A DNA stretch of 64,000 nt from Ruegeria arenilitoris (GTDB lineage: Bacteria > Pseudomonadota > Alphaproteobacteria > Rhodobacterales > Rhodobacteraceae), in the NCBI RefSeq assembly GCF_013030265.1, contig NZ_WPZQ01000013.1, positions 104,052 to 168,051 on the forward strand, in the 5' to 3' direction. The notes under the pieces are model-generated. The model made no database searches. It was not told the DNA's origin and saw nothing but the letters and a program-made list of their open reading frames with translations. The position numbers and the translations under genes are program-made. This document shows, in pieces, positions 17,121 through 26,663 of the stretch. The first letter of the stretch is position 1; every line of letters begins with the position of its first letter.

Positions 17121-19595
17121 ATGAGCGATAATGACGGCAAAAAGACATTGGGTCTTCGTGGCGGGGCACGCCCCGGAAATGTGAAACAGAGTTTCAGCCA
17201 CGGACGCACCAAGAATGTCGTGGTGGAAACCAAACGCAAGCGCGTGGTGGTCCCCAAGCCGGGTGCGACCAAACCGGGCGGTGGTGCTGCGCCATCGGGT
17301 GATCCTTCGCGTCGTCCTGCAGGTATCTCCGACGCCGAAATGGCGCGCCGGATGAAGGCATTGCAGGCCGCCAAGGCTCGTGAAGCCGAAGAGGCCGCAG
17401 CCCGTGAGGCAGCCGAAAAGGCGCGCGAAGAAGAGCGCGCCCGCCGTCGTGCCGAGCAAGAGGCCAAGGAACGTGAGCAGCGAGAAGCTGAAGAACGTGC
17501 CCGCGCCAAGGCCGAAGAGGAAGAGCGCAAGCGCAAAGAGGCAGAAGAAGCTGCCAAACGTGCTGCCGCAGCGCCTGCACCGGAAGAGCCCAAAGCGGCG
17601 CGCAGCCCGGCAAGTAAACCAGCGCCAGCAGCCGCACCGCGCAAGCAGGAGCGCGAACGCGAACAGCGTGGTCGTGGCAAAGGGCGTGACGACAATCGCC
17701 GTTCGGGCAAGCTGACTCTGGGTCAGGCCACCGGTGGCGAAGGCAACCGCCAGCGTTCGATGGCCGCGATGAAGCGTAAGCAAGAGCGCGCGCGTCAAAA
17801 AGCCATGGGCGGTACGGTCGAGCGGGAAAAGGTGATCCGCGACGTTCAGCTGCCCGAGGCGATCATGGTGTCCGAGCTGGCAAACCGTATGGCCGAGCGT
17901 GTGGCCGACGTGGTCAAATCGCTGATGCAGATGGGTATGATGGTTACGCAAAACCAGACCATCGACGCCGACACTGCCGAGCTGATCATCGAAGAATTTG
18001 GCCACAAGGTGACCCGTGTCTCTGATTCGGACGTGGAAGATGTCATCAAAGAGGTAGAAGACGACGAAGGCGATCTTCAGCCGCGTCCGCCGGTCATCAC
18101 CATCATGGGTCACGTTGACCACGGTAAAACCTCGCTGCTGGACGCGATCCGTGATGCACGGGTTGTTGCGGGCGAGGCTGGTGGCATCACCCAGCATATC
18201 GGTGCCTATCAGGTGAAAACCGATGGTGGTACAACGCTGACCTTCCTGGATACGCCGGGCCACGCGGCCTTTACTTCGATGCGCTCACGCGGTGCTCAGG
18301 TAACGGATATCGTCGTTCTGGTGGTTGCAGCCGACGATGCGGTGATGCCGCAGACCATTGAGGCGATCAATCACGCCAAAGCGGCCGGAGTGCCGATGAT
18401 CGTGGCGATCAACAAGGTGGACAAACCGGACGCCAACCCGGACAAAGTGCGCACCGATCTGCTGCAGCACGAAGTGATTGTCGAGAAAATGTCGGGTGAG
18501 GTTCAGGACGTCGAAGTGTCCGCCATCACCGGTCAGGGTCTGGACGAACTGCTCGAAGCCATCGCGCTGCAAGCCGAGATTCTGGAGCTGAAAGCCAACC
18601 CGGATCGCGCCGCCCAAGGTGCCGTGATCGAGGCGCAGCTGGATGTAGGTCGCGGCCCTGTGGCCACCGTTCTGGTTCAGAATGGCACGCTGCGTCAGGG
18701 CGATATCTTCGTTGTGGGTGAGCAGTACGGTAAGGTTCGTGCGCTGATCAACGACAAGGGTGACCGCGTTAAAGAAGCTGGCCCGTCGGTTCCGGTTGAG
18801 GTTCTGGGTCTGAACGGTACGCCCGAAGCGGGCGACGTTCTGAACGTGACCGAGACCGAAGCGCAGGCTCGTGAAATCGCTGCCTATCGTGAGCAAGCCG
18901 CCAAGGACAAACGCGCTGCCGCTGGTGCTGCGACAACCCTTGAGCAGCTGATGCAGAAGGCCAAGGAAGACGAAAACGTCACCGAGCTGCCAATTCTGAT
19001 GAAAGCGGACGTGCAAGGTTCTGCCGAAGCCATCGTTCAGGCGATGGAGAAGATCGGCAACGAAGAAGTCCGCGTACGCGTTCTGCACTCGGGTGTCGGC
19101 GCGATCACTGAAACGGATGTCGGTCTGGCCGAAGCCTCGGGCGCACCGATCTTTGGCTTCAACGTTCGTGCCAACGCATCGGCGCGGAACACAGCGAACC
19201 AGAAGGGTGTCGAGATCCGCTATTACTCGGTGATCTATGACCTTGTGGATGACGTGAAAGCCGCCGCATCTGGCCTGCTGAGCGCCGAGATCCGCGAGAA
19301 GTTCATCGGGTACGCCGAGATCCGCGAAGTCTTCAAGGTCACCGGCGTTGGCAAGGTTGCCGGCTGTCTGGTCACCGAAGGCGTTGCCCGCCGCTCCGCA
19401 GGTGTTCGCCTGCTGCGCGACAACGTGGTGATCCACGAGGGTACGCTGAAGACGCTCAAGCGCTTCAAGGACGAAGTGGCCGAAGTTCAGTCGGGTCAGG
19501 AATGCGGTATGGCGTTCGAAAACTACGACGATATCCGTGCGGGCGACGTGATCGAAATCTTCGAGCGCGAAGAGGTTACTCGTACGCTGGACTGA
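17121..19595 (+). CDS. infB: Translation initiation factor IF-2
   Basis: GTPase that places initiator tRNA on the 30S subunit. 824 residues. The N-terminus has an IF2-associated region and a highly charged Ala/Glu/Arg/Lys coiled coil (about 75-150), then an RNA-binding linker. The G domain begins near residue 325: GHVDHGKT (G1), DTPGH (G3), NKVD (G4), followed by domains II-IV. Last gene of the rimP-nusA-ylxR-infB operon, with a terminator right after it. Confidence 0.97.
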   Translation: MSDNDGKKTLGLRGGARPGNVKQSFSHGRTKNVVVETKRKRVVVPKPGATKPGGGAAPSGDPSRRPAGISDAEMARRMKALQAAKAREAEEAAAREAAEKAREEERARRRAEQEAKEREQREAEERARAKAEEEERKRKEAEEAAKRAAAAPAPEEPKAARSPASKPAPAAAPRKQEREREQRGRGKGRDDNRRSGKLTLGQATGGEGNRQRSMAAMKRKQERARQKAMGGTVEREKVIRDVQLPEAIMVSELANRMAERVADVVKSLMQMGMMVTQNQTIDADTAELIIEEFGHKVTRVSDSDVEDVIKEVEDDEGDLQPRPPVITIMGHVDHGKTSLLDAIRDARVVAGEAGGITQHIGAYQVKTDGGTTLTFLDTPGHAAFTSMRSRGAQVTDIVVLVVAADDAVMPQTIEAINHAKAAGVPMIVAINKVDKPDANPDKVRTDLLQHEVIVEKMSGEVQDVEVSAITGQGLDELLEAIALQAEILELKANPDRAAQGAVIEAQLDVGRGPVATVLVQNGTLRQGDIFVVGEQYGKVRALINDKGDRVKEAGPSVPVEVLGLNGTPEAGDVLNVTETEAQAREIAAYREQAAKDKRAAAGAATTLEQLMQKAKEDENVTELPILMKADVQGSAEAIVQAMEKIGNEEVRVRVLHSGVGAITETDVGLAEASGAPIFGFNVRANASARNTANQKGVEIRYYSVIYDLVDDVKAAASGLLSAEIREKFIGYAEIREVFKVTGVGKVAGCLVTEGVARRSAGVRLLRDNVVIHEGTLKTLKRFKDEVAEVQSGQECGMAFENYDDIRAGDVIEIFEREEVTRTLD

Positions 19596-19618
19596 TTCCG
19601 GTAAAATCTAAGTATTTG

Positions 19619-19650
19619 AAAACAGCGGTCCAATCGGGCCGCTGTTTTTT
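19619..19650. terminator. Terminator between infB and the kynurenine formamidase gene
   Basis: AACAGCGGTCC, loop AATC, GGGCCGCTGTT (one G-T pair), then a T-run. An A-run on the other side may make it bidirectional for the converging kyn genes. Confidence 0.9.
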
Positions 19651-19667
19651 GTTCAAGTCTTCAAGGC

Positions 19668-20498
19668 TCAATCGGTATGGGCCGTCAAAAACGTTCCAGG
19701 ATGCAGGATGATATCGAAATGATGCATCCCCATTTGCAGATCAAAGCTGACCGAGTGACCGGCCCGACGCAGCAGTTCGGCATAATCCCGACTTTGGCGG
19801 ATGAATTCAGGCGTGTCCCTCTCGGCAACGGTCACTCGATAGCGTGGCCCCGGCGTTGGCAGATGCAGATTGGGTGAGAGGTCGTGAACCTCCACCGGGC
19901 TCAGCTGCAGAGGGTCGTTCACGGGTGTCAGAGAGATCGGTTCAAGATCGAACACTCCGCTGATCAGGATCACATCGCGGACGCGTAACCCTGATCGGGC
20001 CAGAACATCAGAAGAACTGGCCATCACCATTGATGCCAGATGCCCCCCGGCGCTGTGTCCGGACAAGGTGATCCTTGACGGATCAAAACCCAGTTCCTTT
20101 GCCCGACCAGCTAGCCATAGCAAAGCCTGGCGGCATTCATCGATCATCTGTCCCAGACGTGCCTTTGGAGCAATCGTATAGTTCAACGTGGCAAAGGCGT
20201 GTCCACTTTCAATCAGGGCAGGGGCCATCATCGCCGATTCGCGCTGACTGAGCGCCTGCCAATACCCGCCGTGAATGAATACGTGCAGGGGTGCCCCGGG
20301 CTTTTGCGAGGGGAAGAAGTCCAGAACGTGTTCCGGACTGTCGCCATATCTGAGGTTTTCCTGAACTGTCAGATCGTCCCGTGCCTGCGCACTCAGCGCT
20401 TTGTAGCTGGCAAGATACGGTGTGATGTCACCGCTAACCATCGAGCTGGGAGAATACTCCTGATTGAGTTCGGTTTGACTAAATCCGCGATACAACAT
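19668..20498 (-). CDS. Alpha/beta-hydrolase kynurenine formamidase (arylformamidase)
   Basis: Expected to hydrolyse N-formylkynurenine to kynurenine and formate, the second step of tryptophan breakdown. 276 residues. HGGYW (76-80) is the oxyanion motif of eukaryote-type kynurenine formamidases, nucleophile Ser149 is in GHSAG, and a late His occurs in GMHHFDI. Its ATG overlaps the kynA stop by one base. It is unrelated to the metal-dependent KynB family, so the symbol kynB is not used. Confidence 0.87.
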   Translation of the reverse strand: MLYRGFSQTELNQEYSPSSMVSGDITPYLASYKALSAQARDDLTVQENLRYGDSPEHVLDFFPSQKPGAPLHVFIHGGYWQALSQRESAMMAPALIESGHAFATLNYTIAPKARLGQMIDECRQALLWLAGRAKELGFDPSRITLSGHSAGGHLASMVMASSSDVLARSGLRVRDVILISGVFDLEPISLTPVNDPLQLSPVEVHDLSPNLHLPTPGPRYRVTVAERDTPEFIRQSRDYAELLRRAGHSVSFDLQMGMHHFDIILHPGTFLTAHTD

Positions 20499-21385
20499 CA
20501 GCTTTGCTCGCTATACATCAGTTCTGTCCGCATGTCGTAGAGATCGTGAAAGAACCGCAACTCCAAGGCTTTGCGCAAGAACGCAACACCGCTGGACCCC
20601 CCTGTGCCGGGTTGCATGCCGATCACACGCTCTACCGCGGTGGCATGATCAAAGCGCCAGCGCTGGAACAGCGACTCGACGTCCATCAGCTTTTCGGCCA
20701 GCGCATAAAGGTCCCAATACTTGTCCGTATTCCGGAACACCTCGACCCAGATTTTAACAATACGCGGGTCACCTGAATAGGGTTGCGCGTAATCACGTTC
20801 GATCAAATCCTGTGGCACATCGAAACCCTGCCGGGCCAGCATATGCAAGACCTCATCATAGAGTGAAGGTTTGGTCAGCGCAGCGTTCAGCATTTCCATG
20901 ACCTCAGTGTCATGTTCATGCACTTTCAGCGTAGATGGATCCTTATTGCCCAGAATGAACTCGATCTGACGGTAGCCATAGCTTTGAAACCCGGATGAGC
21001 TGCCCAGGGCCTGCCGGAACGTCATGTAGTCGGCTGGCGTCATGGTCAGCAGAGTTTCCCAAGCTGTAATCAACTGCCGCTGAATGGCTTTGATCCGGTC
21101 CAGATTCTTCATAGCCGGCCCAAATTCGTCCTGCTGCAGGAAACGGCGCACCTCGACCAACTGGTGGTGCATCAGTTTCAGCCACAGCTCGCTGACCTGA
21201 TGGATGATGATGAACAACATCTCATCCGGCTGCGCTGGTTCCTGAAAGGTCTTCTGCAGATTCAGCAGGGTCTTGAGTTGCAGGAAATCGCCATAGCTTT
21301 TGCGATGAGTGTCCGCAAAATTGGTGACCAGAGAGTCTTCGATCCCCCGTTCCAACAGGCGGTCGTCTTTGTTTTTTTCACCCAT
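20498..21385 (-). CDS. kynA: Tryptophan 2,3-dioxygenase
   Basis: Haem dioxygenase that opens the indole ring of tryptophan to N-formylkynurenine. 295 residues, usual length. Motifs include DEMLFIIIHQVSELWLKL near the N-terminus, the substrate-binding stretch ALGSSSGFQSYGYR, and HDTEVMEML. The start has a GGAGGGG ribosome site. Operon with the formamidase just downstream; kynureninase is not in this window. Confidence 0.96.
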   Translation of the reverse strand: MGEKNKDDRLLERGIEDSLVTNFADTHRKSYGDFLQLKTLLNLQKTFQEPAQPDEMLFIIIHQVSELWLKLMHHQLVEVRRFLQQDEFGPAMKNLDRIKAIQRQLITAWETLLTMTPADYMTFRQALGSSSGFQSYGYRQIEFILGNKDPSTLKVHEHDTEVMEMLNAALTKPSLYDEVLHMLARQGFDVPQDLIERDYAQPYSGDPRIVKIWVEVFRNTDKYWDLYALAEKLMDVESLFQRWRFDHATAVERVIGMQPGTGGSSGVAFLRKALELRFFHDLYDMRTELMYSEQS

Positions 21386-21449
21386 ATTGCCCCTCCCTTC
21401 GGTGATTTTTGCACCTGTTTAGGGGCTAGTTTTGCAACTTTCCAGTGTG

Positions 21450-22493
21450 TTAGTCCCAGTCCAGAACCACCTTGCCGGATTGGCCTGATTTCATGGCAGC
21501 AAAACCCTTGGCGAAATCATCGACAGGAAACTCGTGGGTAATGACACGGCTGACATCCAGGCCATTCTGCAGCATCGCAATCATCTTATACCAGGTTTCA
21601 AACATTTCACGGCCATAAACGCCTTTGATGGTGATTGCCTTAAAGACGATGCGACTCCAATCAACCGGCGATTTGCCAGGCGGAATGCCCAAAAGCGCAA
21701 TTTTTCCACCCATCACCAGGGCCTCGACCATCTGATCAAGCGCGGCCTGAGAGCCTGACATTTCCAGACCGACATCAAACCCTTCTTTCATCTCAAGCTC
21801 GTCAATGACGTCCTGCAGATCTTCTTTGCTGACATCGACCGCGCGCAGTGTTGGCACGACATGCTCGGCCAGTTTCAAACGATCCGGGTTGATATCGGTG
21901 ATCACTACATGCCGTGCCCCGGCATGGCGGGCAACGGCCGCCGCCATGATGCCGATCGGCCCTGCGCCAGTGATCAGCACATCTTCCCCCAGCAGATCAA
22001 AACTCAGCGCCGTGTGCACTGCATTTCCCAATGGGTCGAGAATGGCGCCGATTTCATCAGGGATATCATCGGGCAAAGGTACGACATTGAACGCGGGCAG
22101 CTTCAGGTACTCAGCAAACGCGCCCTGTTCGTTCACACCTATCCCGCGCGTGCCGGGGTCGAGGTGGAACTTGCCCGCCCGGCTCTGACGGCTGTCGGTA
22201 CCAATCAGGTGCCCTTCGCCCGAGCAGCGCTGACCAATTTCAAGCCCGGTCACATTGCGCCCGATCTCGACGATTTCGCCTGCGAACTCATGACCGGTGA
22301 TCAGCGGTACCGGTACAGTGTGCGAGGCCCAGTCATCCCAGTTCCAGATGTGGATATCGGTCCCGCAAATCCCTGTTTTCCTGATGCGGATCAGCACCTC
22401 CTCCGGGCCGATCTCAGGGACCGGAGCCTGCACCTTCCACAGTCCTTCTTCCGGTTTGGATTTTTCCAATGCTTTCATCGTGTTTGCACGCAT
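21450..22493 (-). CDS. tdh: L-threonine 3-dehydrogenase lacking the structural zinc cysteines
   Basis: NAD-dependent MDR-family enzyme turning threonine into 2-amino-3-ketobutyrate, which Kbl cleaves to glycine and acetyl-CoA. 347 residues. The catalytic zinc ligands Cys43 (GICGTD) and His68-Glu69 (GHEF) are present, as is the Rossmann loop GAGPIG. The segment that usually binds structural zinc with four Cys has Gly98, Ser101, Ser104 and Asp112 instead ([16 protein letters not shown]). The start MRAN is preferred because GGGAG lies seven bases before it. Last gene of the kbl operon. Confidence 0.93.
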   Translation of the reverse strand: MRANTMKALEKSKPEEGLWKVQAPVPEIGPEEVLIRIRKTGICGTDIHIWNWDDWASHTVPVPLITGHEFAGEIVEIGRNVTGLEIGQRCSGEGHLIGTDSRQSRAGKFHLDPGTRGIGVNEQGAFAEYLKLPAFNVVPLPDDIPDEIGAILDPLGNAVHTALSFDLLGEDVLITGAGPIGIMAAAVARHAGARHVVITDINPDRLKLAEHVVPTLRAVDVSKEDLQDVIDELEMKEGFDVGLEMSGSQAALDQMVEALVMGGKIALLGIPPGKSPVDWSRIVFKAITIKGVYGREMFETWYKMIAMLQNGLDVSRVITHEFPVDDFAKGFAAMKSGQSGKVVLDWD

Positions 22494-22497
22494 CAGA

Positions 22498-23448
22498 TCA
22501 CTCCCATAAGTCCGTTGAAAGATATTTCAGGCCGCTGTCGCACATGACAATCGCAACGCAGCCACCACGTTCGGGGCCTCGCAGTAATTGGATTGCAGCT
22601 GCGAGATTTGCCCCGGCGGAATACCCGGCAAATATCCCTTCGTGGCTTGCCAGCAGTCTGGCATTCTCGCGGGCTTCTTCACCCGTCACGGAAAGGTAGC
22701 CTGCAATGGGTGCATCTCGCATATGAACAAGATCATTCATCGCATAACCACCACCCTGGATCGGATGATCTGGAGTGGATACCGCTTCCCCTGCCAGCGC
22801 ACGTGCGCCTTGAGGCTCAACCGCGTAGCACCGGACACCAAGTGGTGACAGAAATCTTGCAGCACCCGCCAAAGTGCCACCTGATCCGGCAAAATCGCAG
22901 AACGCTGTAATTTCGCCACCTGACTGATCCCAGATTTCAGGCCCGGTTCCGGTTTCGTGGGCAGCAGGATTACCCGCATGCCCAAACTGGTCTGCCCGGA
23001 ATGCATCACGTTCAATGGTGATGCGCGTCGCTTCCTGATCGACCAACGCCAGATCCGCGCCTGAGACTTCACCAGGTTTGCTGCCTGACGCTTGTGGAAC
23101 AATGACGACTTCGGCCCCTAGTGCGCGCATCATGCGGGCGCGTTCGACCGAGTTTCCTGCGCTCATGACTGCGACGAACGGATGCCCGAGAATTCCGCAA
23201 ACAATCGCGAGGCCAGTGCCCATATTGCCCGAGGTCAGCTCAACAACGGTTTGCTCGGGCAGGAGTGAACCATCAGCCCGGGCGATTTCGATGATAGATC
23301 GCGCAGCCCGGTCTTTCTTGGAAAAACCTGGCATCAGATAATCCAGCTTGGCCAGAATGCGTCCCTCAAGCCCAAGCGAGCGTGTCACTCGCGAAAGCTC
23401 CACCAGCGGTGTGTTTCCGATAACGTCTATGACCGATGGCAGGATCAA
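22498..23448 (-). CDS. PLP-dependent cysteine synthase family protein in the kbl-tdh operon
   Basis: Fold-type II PLP enzyme of 316 residues. PLP lysine is Lys45 in FSKKDRAA, phosphate loop TSGNMG is at 72-77, and SGGTLAG and [10 protein letters not shown] are the later family motifs. It starts with TTG that overlaps the kbl stop, with GGGGA upstream. It is a divergent relative of CysK/CysM: the substrate loop differs from O-acetylserine sulfhydrylases. Its place between kbl and tdh suggests a role in threonine, glycine or serine metabolism, but the reaction is not known. Confidence 0.85.
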   Translation of the reverse strand: MILPSVIDVIGNTPLVELSRVTRSLGLEGRILAKLDYLMPGFSKKDRAARSIIEIARADGSLLPEQTVVELTSGNMGTGLAIVCGILGHPFVAVMSAGNSVERARMMRALGAEVVIVPQASGSKPGEVSGADLALVDQEATRITIERDAFRADQFGHAGNPAAHETGTGPEIWDQSGGEITAFCDFAGSGGTLAGAARFLSPLGVRCYAVEPQGARALAGEAVSTPDHPIQGGGYAMNDLVHMRDAPIAGYLSVTGEEARENARLLASHEGIFAGYSAGANLAAAIQLLRGPERGGCVAIVMCDSGLKYLSTDLWE

Positions 23449-24632
23449 GAGATAATCCCCAACTCTTTGCCGACTTTACCAAAGGCTGTAAGTGCCCGGT
23501 CCAGTTCATCCTTTGTCAGAGCCGCATTCATCTGCGTCCTGATACGGGCCTGCCCGCGCGGCACGACGGGGAAGAAAAAGCCCGAAACATAGACACCCTC
23601 ATCGAACAGTCGCGACGCCATTTCTTGTGCCAAAGTGGCCTCACCCAGCATGACTGGAATGATTGGATGTTCTCCGGGCAGCAGATCAAACCCCAGTTTC
23701 TCCAGACCTGCACGCCAGTATTTCGCATTTCCGAACAGCTGAGCGCGCAGCATCTCACCCTCTTCGACCAGACGGATCGCCTCAAGTCCGGCGGCGACGA
23801 TGGACGGCGGCAGCGAGTTTGAGAACAGATAGGGCCGCGCCCGCTGCCGTAGCAGATCAATCACTGGCTGCGGCCCGGCGATGTAACCGCCGATTGCCCC
23901 CCCAAGTGCCTTGCCCAGAGTTCCCGTCAGAATGTCAACGTCGACGTCGAAATGATCCGGCGTCCCGGCGCCGTTCGGCCCCATAAAGCCAGTAGCGTGG
24001 CAATCATCGACCATGACGATAGCGTCGTATTTGTCTGCCAGCTCCCGGATTTTCGGCAGGTTGGCCAGATAGCCGTCCATCGAAAATACGCCGTCGGTGG
24101 CGATCATGATGTGCCGTGCACTATCCTCGCGGGCCTGTTTCAGCCAGGCTTCGAGGTCGTTCATGTCGTTGTTCAGATAGCGATAGCGTTTGGCTTTACA
24201 AAGACGCACGCCGTCAATGATCGAGGCGTGGTTCAGACTGTCCGAGATGATAGCGTCTTCGGGCCCCAGCAGGGGCTCGAACAACCCGCCATTGGCGTCG
24301 AAACATGCAGCGAAAAGGATCGAATCGTCCTTGTTCAGGAACTTTGCCAGTTTCTGCTCAAGCTCACGGTGTATGTCCTGCGTGCCGCAGATGAACCGGA
24401 CCGAGGCCATGCCGAACCCCTTGGGCTCCATCGCGCCCTTGGCAGCGTCGATCAGCGCGGGGTGATCGGCCAGACCCAGATAATTGTTGGCGCACAGGTT
24501 GATCACCTGTTTGTCGCCCACCGTAATCTCACCGCCCTGAGGCGAGGTGATCATTCGCTCGCGTTTGTACAGACCTTCGGATTCGATCTGCGCGAGGGTG
24601 TCCGTGATATGGGACAGGAATGCATCTGCCAT
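23445..24632 (-). CDS. kbl: Glycine C-acetyltransferase (2-amino-3-ketobutyrate CoA ligase)
   Basis: PLP enzyme of the alpha-oxoamine synthase family that splits 2-amino-3-ketobutyrate with CoA into glycine and acetyl-CoA. 395 residues. The Schiff-base lysine is Lys241 in [19 protein letters not shown] carries the Asp and His that bind the cofactor. An AAGGAG site precedes the ATG. First gene of the kbl, cysteine-synthase-like, tdh operon, with a candidate operator about 85 bases upstream. Confidence 0.96.
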   Translation of the reverse strand: MADAFLSHITDTLAQIESEGLYKRERMITSPQGGEITVGDKQVINLCANNYLGLADHPALIDAAKGAMEPKGFGMASVRFICGTQDIHRELEQKLAKFLNKDDSILFAACFDANGGLFEPLLGPEDAIISDSLNHASIIDGVRLCKAKRYRYLNNDMNDLEAWLKQAREDSARHIMIATDGVFSMDGYLANLPKIRELADKYDAIVMVDDCHATGFMGPNGAGTPDHFDVDVDILTGTLGKALGGAIGGYIAGPQPVIDLLRQRARPYLFSNSLPPSIVAAGLEAIRLVEEGEMLRAQLFGNAKYWRAGLEKLGFDLLPGEHPIIPVMLGEATLAQEMASRLFDEGVYVSGFFFPVVPRGQARIRTQMNAALTKDELDRALTAFGKVGKELGIIS

Positions 24633-24714
24633 GGCGATCTCCTTGTTCTGAGTCGCGTATCTAACATAACGGATGCATTTCCCAAATAGGGGAATGGCAA
24701 AATTGCGGAAAAAT

Positions 24715-24730
24715 TTCCGTGAAGGCGGAT
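24715..24730. promoter_or_regulatory. Candidate XRE-cupin operator ahead of kbl
   Basis: TTCCG-N6-CGGAT, one base short of the TTCCG-N6-CGGAA palindrome found over the regulator's own start codon. It overlaps a second inverted repeat, CGGAAA-AA-TTTCCG (24706-24719). Confidence 0.45.
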
Positions 24731-24741
24731 ATTCGCCGGTG

Positions 24742-25308
24742 TCAGGCGTTCTTTACGATCAGGAAAACCCGAGCGGGGCCATCAAGAGATGAAATCGAAT
24801 GCAGTACATCAGCCGCGTAACGCGCAGTGTCACCCTGCCTCAGATCCATAGTGGCTGTTCCGGAGGTGACCCGGACGGACCCTTCCAGCACGGTCAGTTG
24901 TTCCTGTGCGCCCCGAGTGTGGGGCTGGCTGTTCAATGCACCATCCTGATCAAAGGAGATATCATAGACTTCATGCCCGCCGGCTTCTTCGGGTGGCGAC
25001 AGGATGCGGATACGGCAGGCCTGCCCCATATTGTCGATGCTGGGAACTTCGGAGTTTCTTAGAACTTCGATCTGATCCGTACCGTCGGCCTCTTCCAGCA
25101 ATCCGGCAAAATCCACCTGCAGTGCACGAGTGAGGTTCCATAGCGTCGAAATTGTCGGGCTGCTTTCACCTCGTTCGATCTGGCTGACCATGGATCGGGA
25201 TACGCCGCTGAGATTGGCTACAGCTTCCAGTGACAATCCTTTTGCCCGACGTGCCTCTTTCAGGCGGGCGGGCAGACGTGTCAGGATATCGTTTGAGTCT
25301 TCCGTCAT
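24742..25308 (-). CDS. XRE-family regulator with C-terminal cupin domain
   Basis: 188 residues. Helix-turn-helix at about 12-66 ([28 protein letters not shown]) and a small-molecule-sensing cupin at about 110-185. It lies directly upstream of kbl on the same strand and is divergent from the thiolase gene. Perfect and near-perfect TTCCG/CGGAA palindromes over its start and in the divergent spacer suggest autoregulation. Regulation of threonine breakdown is inferred from position. Confidence 0.87.
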   Translation of the reverse strand: MTEDSNDILTRLPARLKEARRAKGLSLEAVANLSGVSRSMVSQIERGESSPTISTLWNLTRALQVDFAGLLEEADGTDQIEVLRNSEVPSIDNMGQACRIRILSPPEEAGGHEVYDISFDQDGALNSQPHTRGAQEQLTVLEGSVRVTSGTATMDLRQGDTARYAADVLHSISSLDGPARVFLIVKNA

Positions 25309-25315
25309 GACGGAA
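25300..25315. promoter_or_regulatory. Perfect 16-bp palindrome over the regulator's start codon
   Basis: TTCCGTCA-TGACGGAA includes the start codon of the XRE-cupin gene. A dimeric repressor bound here would block its own transcription or translation. Confidence 0.6.
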
Positions 25316-25345
25316 TTTCATGCGCGCTTGACGATCCGTTGTCAA

Positions 25346-25362
25346 TTCCGACAGTGACGGAA
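25346..25362. promoter_or_regulatory. Second XRE-cupin operator in the divergent spacer
   Basis: TTCCG-ACAGTGA-CGGAA, the same arms as at 25300 with a spacer one base longer, placed between the regulator and thiolase starts. Confidence 0.5.
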
Positions 25363-25425
25363 CGTCCTGTGGGACAGCTCAATGCTGCAGATGCATACTG
25401 CGCCCAAATCCAAGAGGAGAGAGAC

Positions 25426-26601
25426 ATGACCGACATTGTGATACTGGACGGAGCCCGCACGGCTATCGGCACATTCGGCGGGGCGCTTGCCTCGACTGCG
25501 CCCATCGATCTGGCAACGGTTGTCACCGAAGCGGCGATGGAACGTTCGGGCGTCGAAGGTGGTCAGATCGGTCATGTGGTGTTTGGCAATGTGATCAGTA
25601 CCGAACCACGCGACATGTATCTTTCGCGTGTCGCTGCGATGCAGGCGGGCATTCCGAATGAAACACCGGCAATGAACGTAAACCGTCTATGCGGGTCCGG
25701 TGCGCAGGCTGTTGTATCTGCGGTCCAGTCCCTGATGCTGGGGGATGCAGAGTTCGCGGTCGCAGGCGGGGCCGAAAGCATGTCGCGCAGTCCGTATATC
25801 GTGCCGCAGGCCCGCTGGGGTGCAAAAATGGGCGATGTAACCTCGATGGACATGATGCTGGGTGCGCTGAACTGCCCGTTTGGAACCGGGCACATGGGGG
25901 TGACAGCTGAAAACGTTGCCGACGAACATCAGATCACGCGTGAACAGATGGATGAGTTTGCTCTGTCCAGTCAGACCCGCGCTGCCTCGGCCATTGATGC
26001 GGGATACTTCGACGACCAGATCACTCCGGTCCAGGTGAAGGTCAAGCGTGACATGGTGGATTTCAAGGTTGACGAACATCCCAAAGCCACAACCGCCGAG
26101 GCGCTCGCCGGATTGCGGCCAGTGTTCAAAAAAGATGGCCGTGTTACTGCAGGCAACGCATCGGGCATCAATGATGGTGCGGCAGCGATGGTTCTGGCCA
26201 CGGCAGATGCTGCCGACAAAGCAGGCCTTAAGCCAAAGGCCCGCATTCTGGGATATGGACATGCAGGTGTTCGTCCCGAGGTTATGGGGATCGGGCCTGT
26301 ACCGGCAGTGCAGAACCTGATGGCAAAGACCGGCCTGTCGGTTGAAGATTTCGATGTGATCGAAAGCAACGAAGCGTTTGCGTCTCAGGCACTCGCCGTC
26401 AATCAGGAACTGGGGCTGGACGCCGCCAAGGTGAATCCGAATGGTGGAGCGATCGCTCTGGGTCATCCGGTTGGGGCAACCGGTGCGATCATCACCCTGA
26501 AGACGCTGTATGAACTGGAGCGTACCGGGGGATCGAAAGGTCTGATCACCATGTGCATTGGCGGTGGTCAGGGGATCGCAATCGCAATCGAGCGTCTCTG
26601 A
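25426..26601 (+). CDS. Acetyl-CoA C-acyltransferase (thiolase)
   Basis: Condenses or cleaves acyl-CoA units. 391 residues from ATG 25426, preceded by AAGAGGAGAGAG. Active-site Cys89 (NRLCGSGAQA), His347 (GHPVGATGA) and Cys377 (CIGGGQG) are all present, as is NEAFASQ. Sequence resembles biosynthetic/acetoacetyl-CoA thiolases (PhaA/AtoB/BktB group). Divergent from the XRE-cupin regulator and convergent with ubiB; exact chain-length preference cannot be read. Confidence 0.92.
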   Translation: MTDIVILDGARTAIGTFGGALASTAPIDLATVVTEAAMERSGVEGGQIGHVVFGNVISTEPRDMYLSRVAAMQAGIPNETPAMNVNRLCGSGAQAVVSAVQSLMLGDAEFAVAGGAESMSRSPYIVPQARWGAKMGDVTSMDMMLGALNCPFGTGHMGVTAENVADEHQITREQMDEFALSSQTRAASAIDAGYFDDQITPVQVKVKRDMVDFKVDEHPKATTAEALAGLRPVFKKDGRVTAGNASGINDGAAAMVLATADAADKAGLKPKARILGYGHAGVRPEVMGIGPVPAVQNLMAKTGLSVEDFDVIESNEAFASQALAVNQELGLDAAKVNPNGGAIALGHPVGATGAIITLKTLYELERTGGSKGLITMCIGGGQGIAIAIERL

Positions 26602-26609
26602 TACGAAAC

Positions 26610-26626
26610 GGGGGCAGATTGCCCCC
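26610..26626. terminator. Hairpin between the converging thiolase and ubiB genes
   Basis: GGGGGCA, loop GAT, TGCCCCC. Strong stem but no clear U-tract on either strand; probably a shared 3' end structure. Confidence 0.55.
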
Positions 26627-26663
26627 AAAACCATCTTGAAAACTCTGGGCTCTTTGGGTGTGT

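Noticed and set aside
17001..19436. Two long minus-strand frames opposite infB
   Set aside because: Shadows of infB; the Gly/Phe/His-rich stretches mirror its charged coiled coil.
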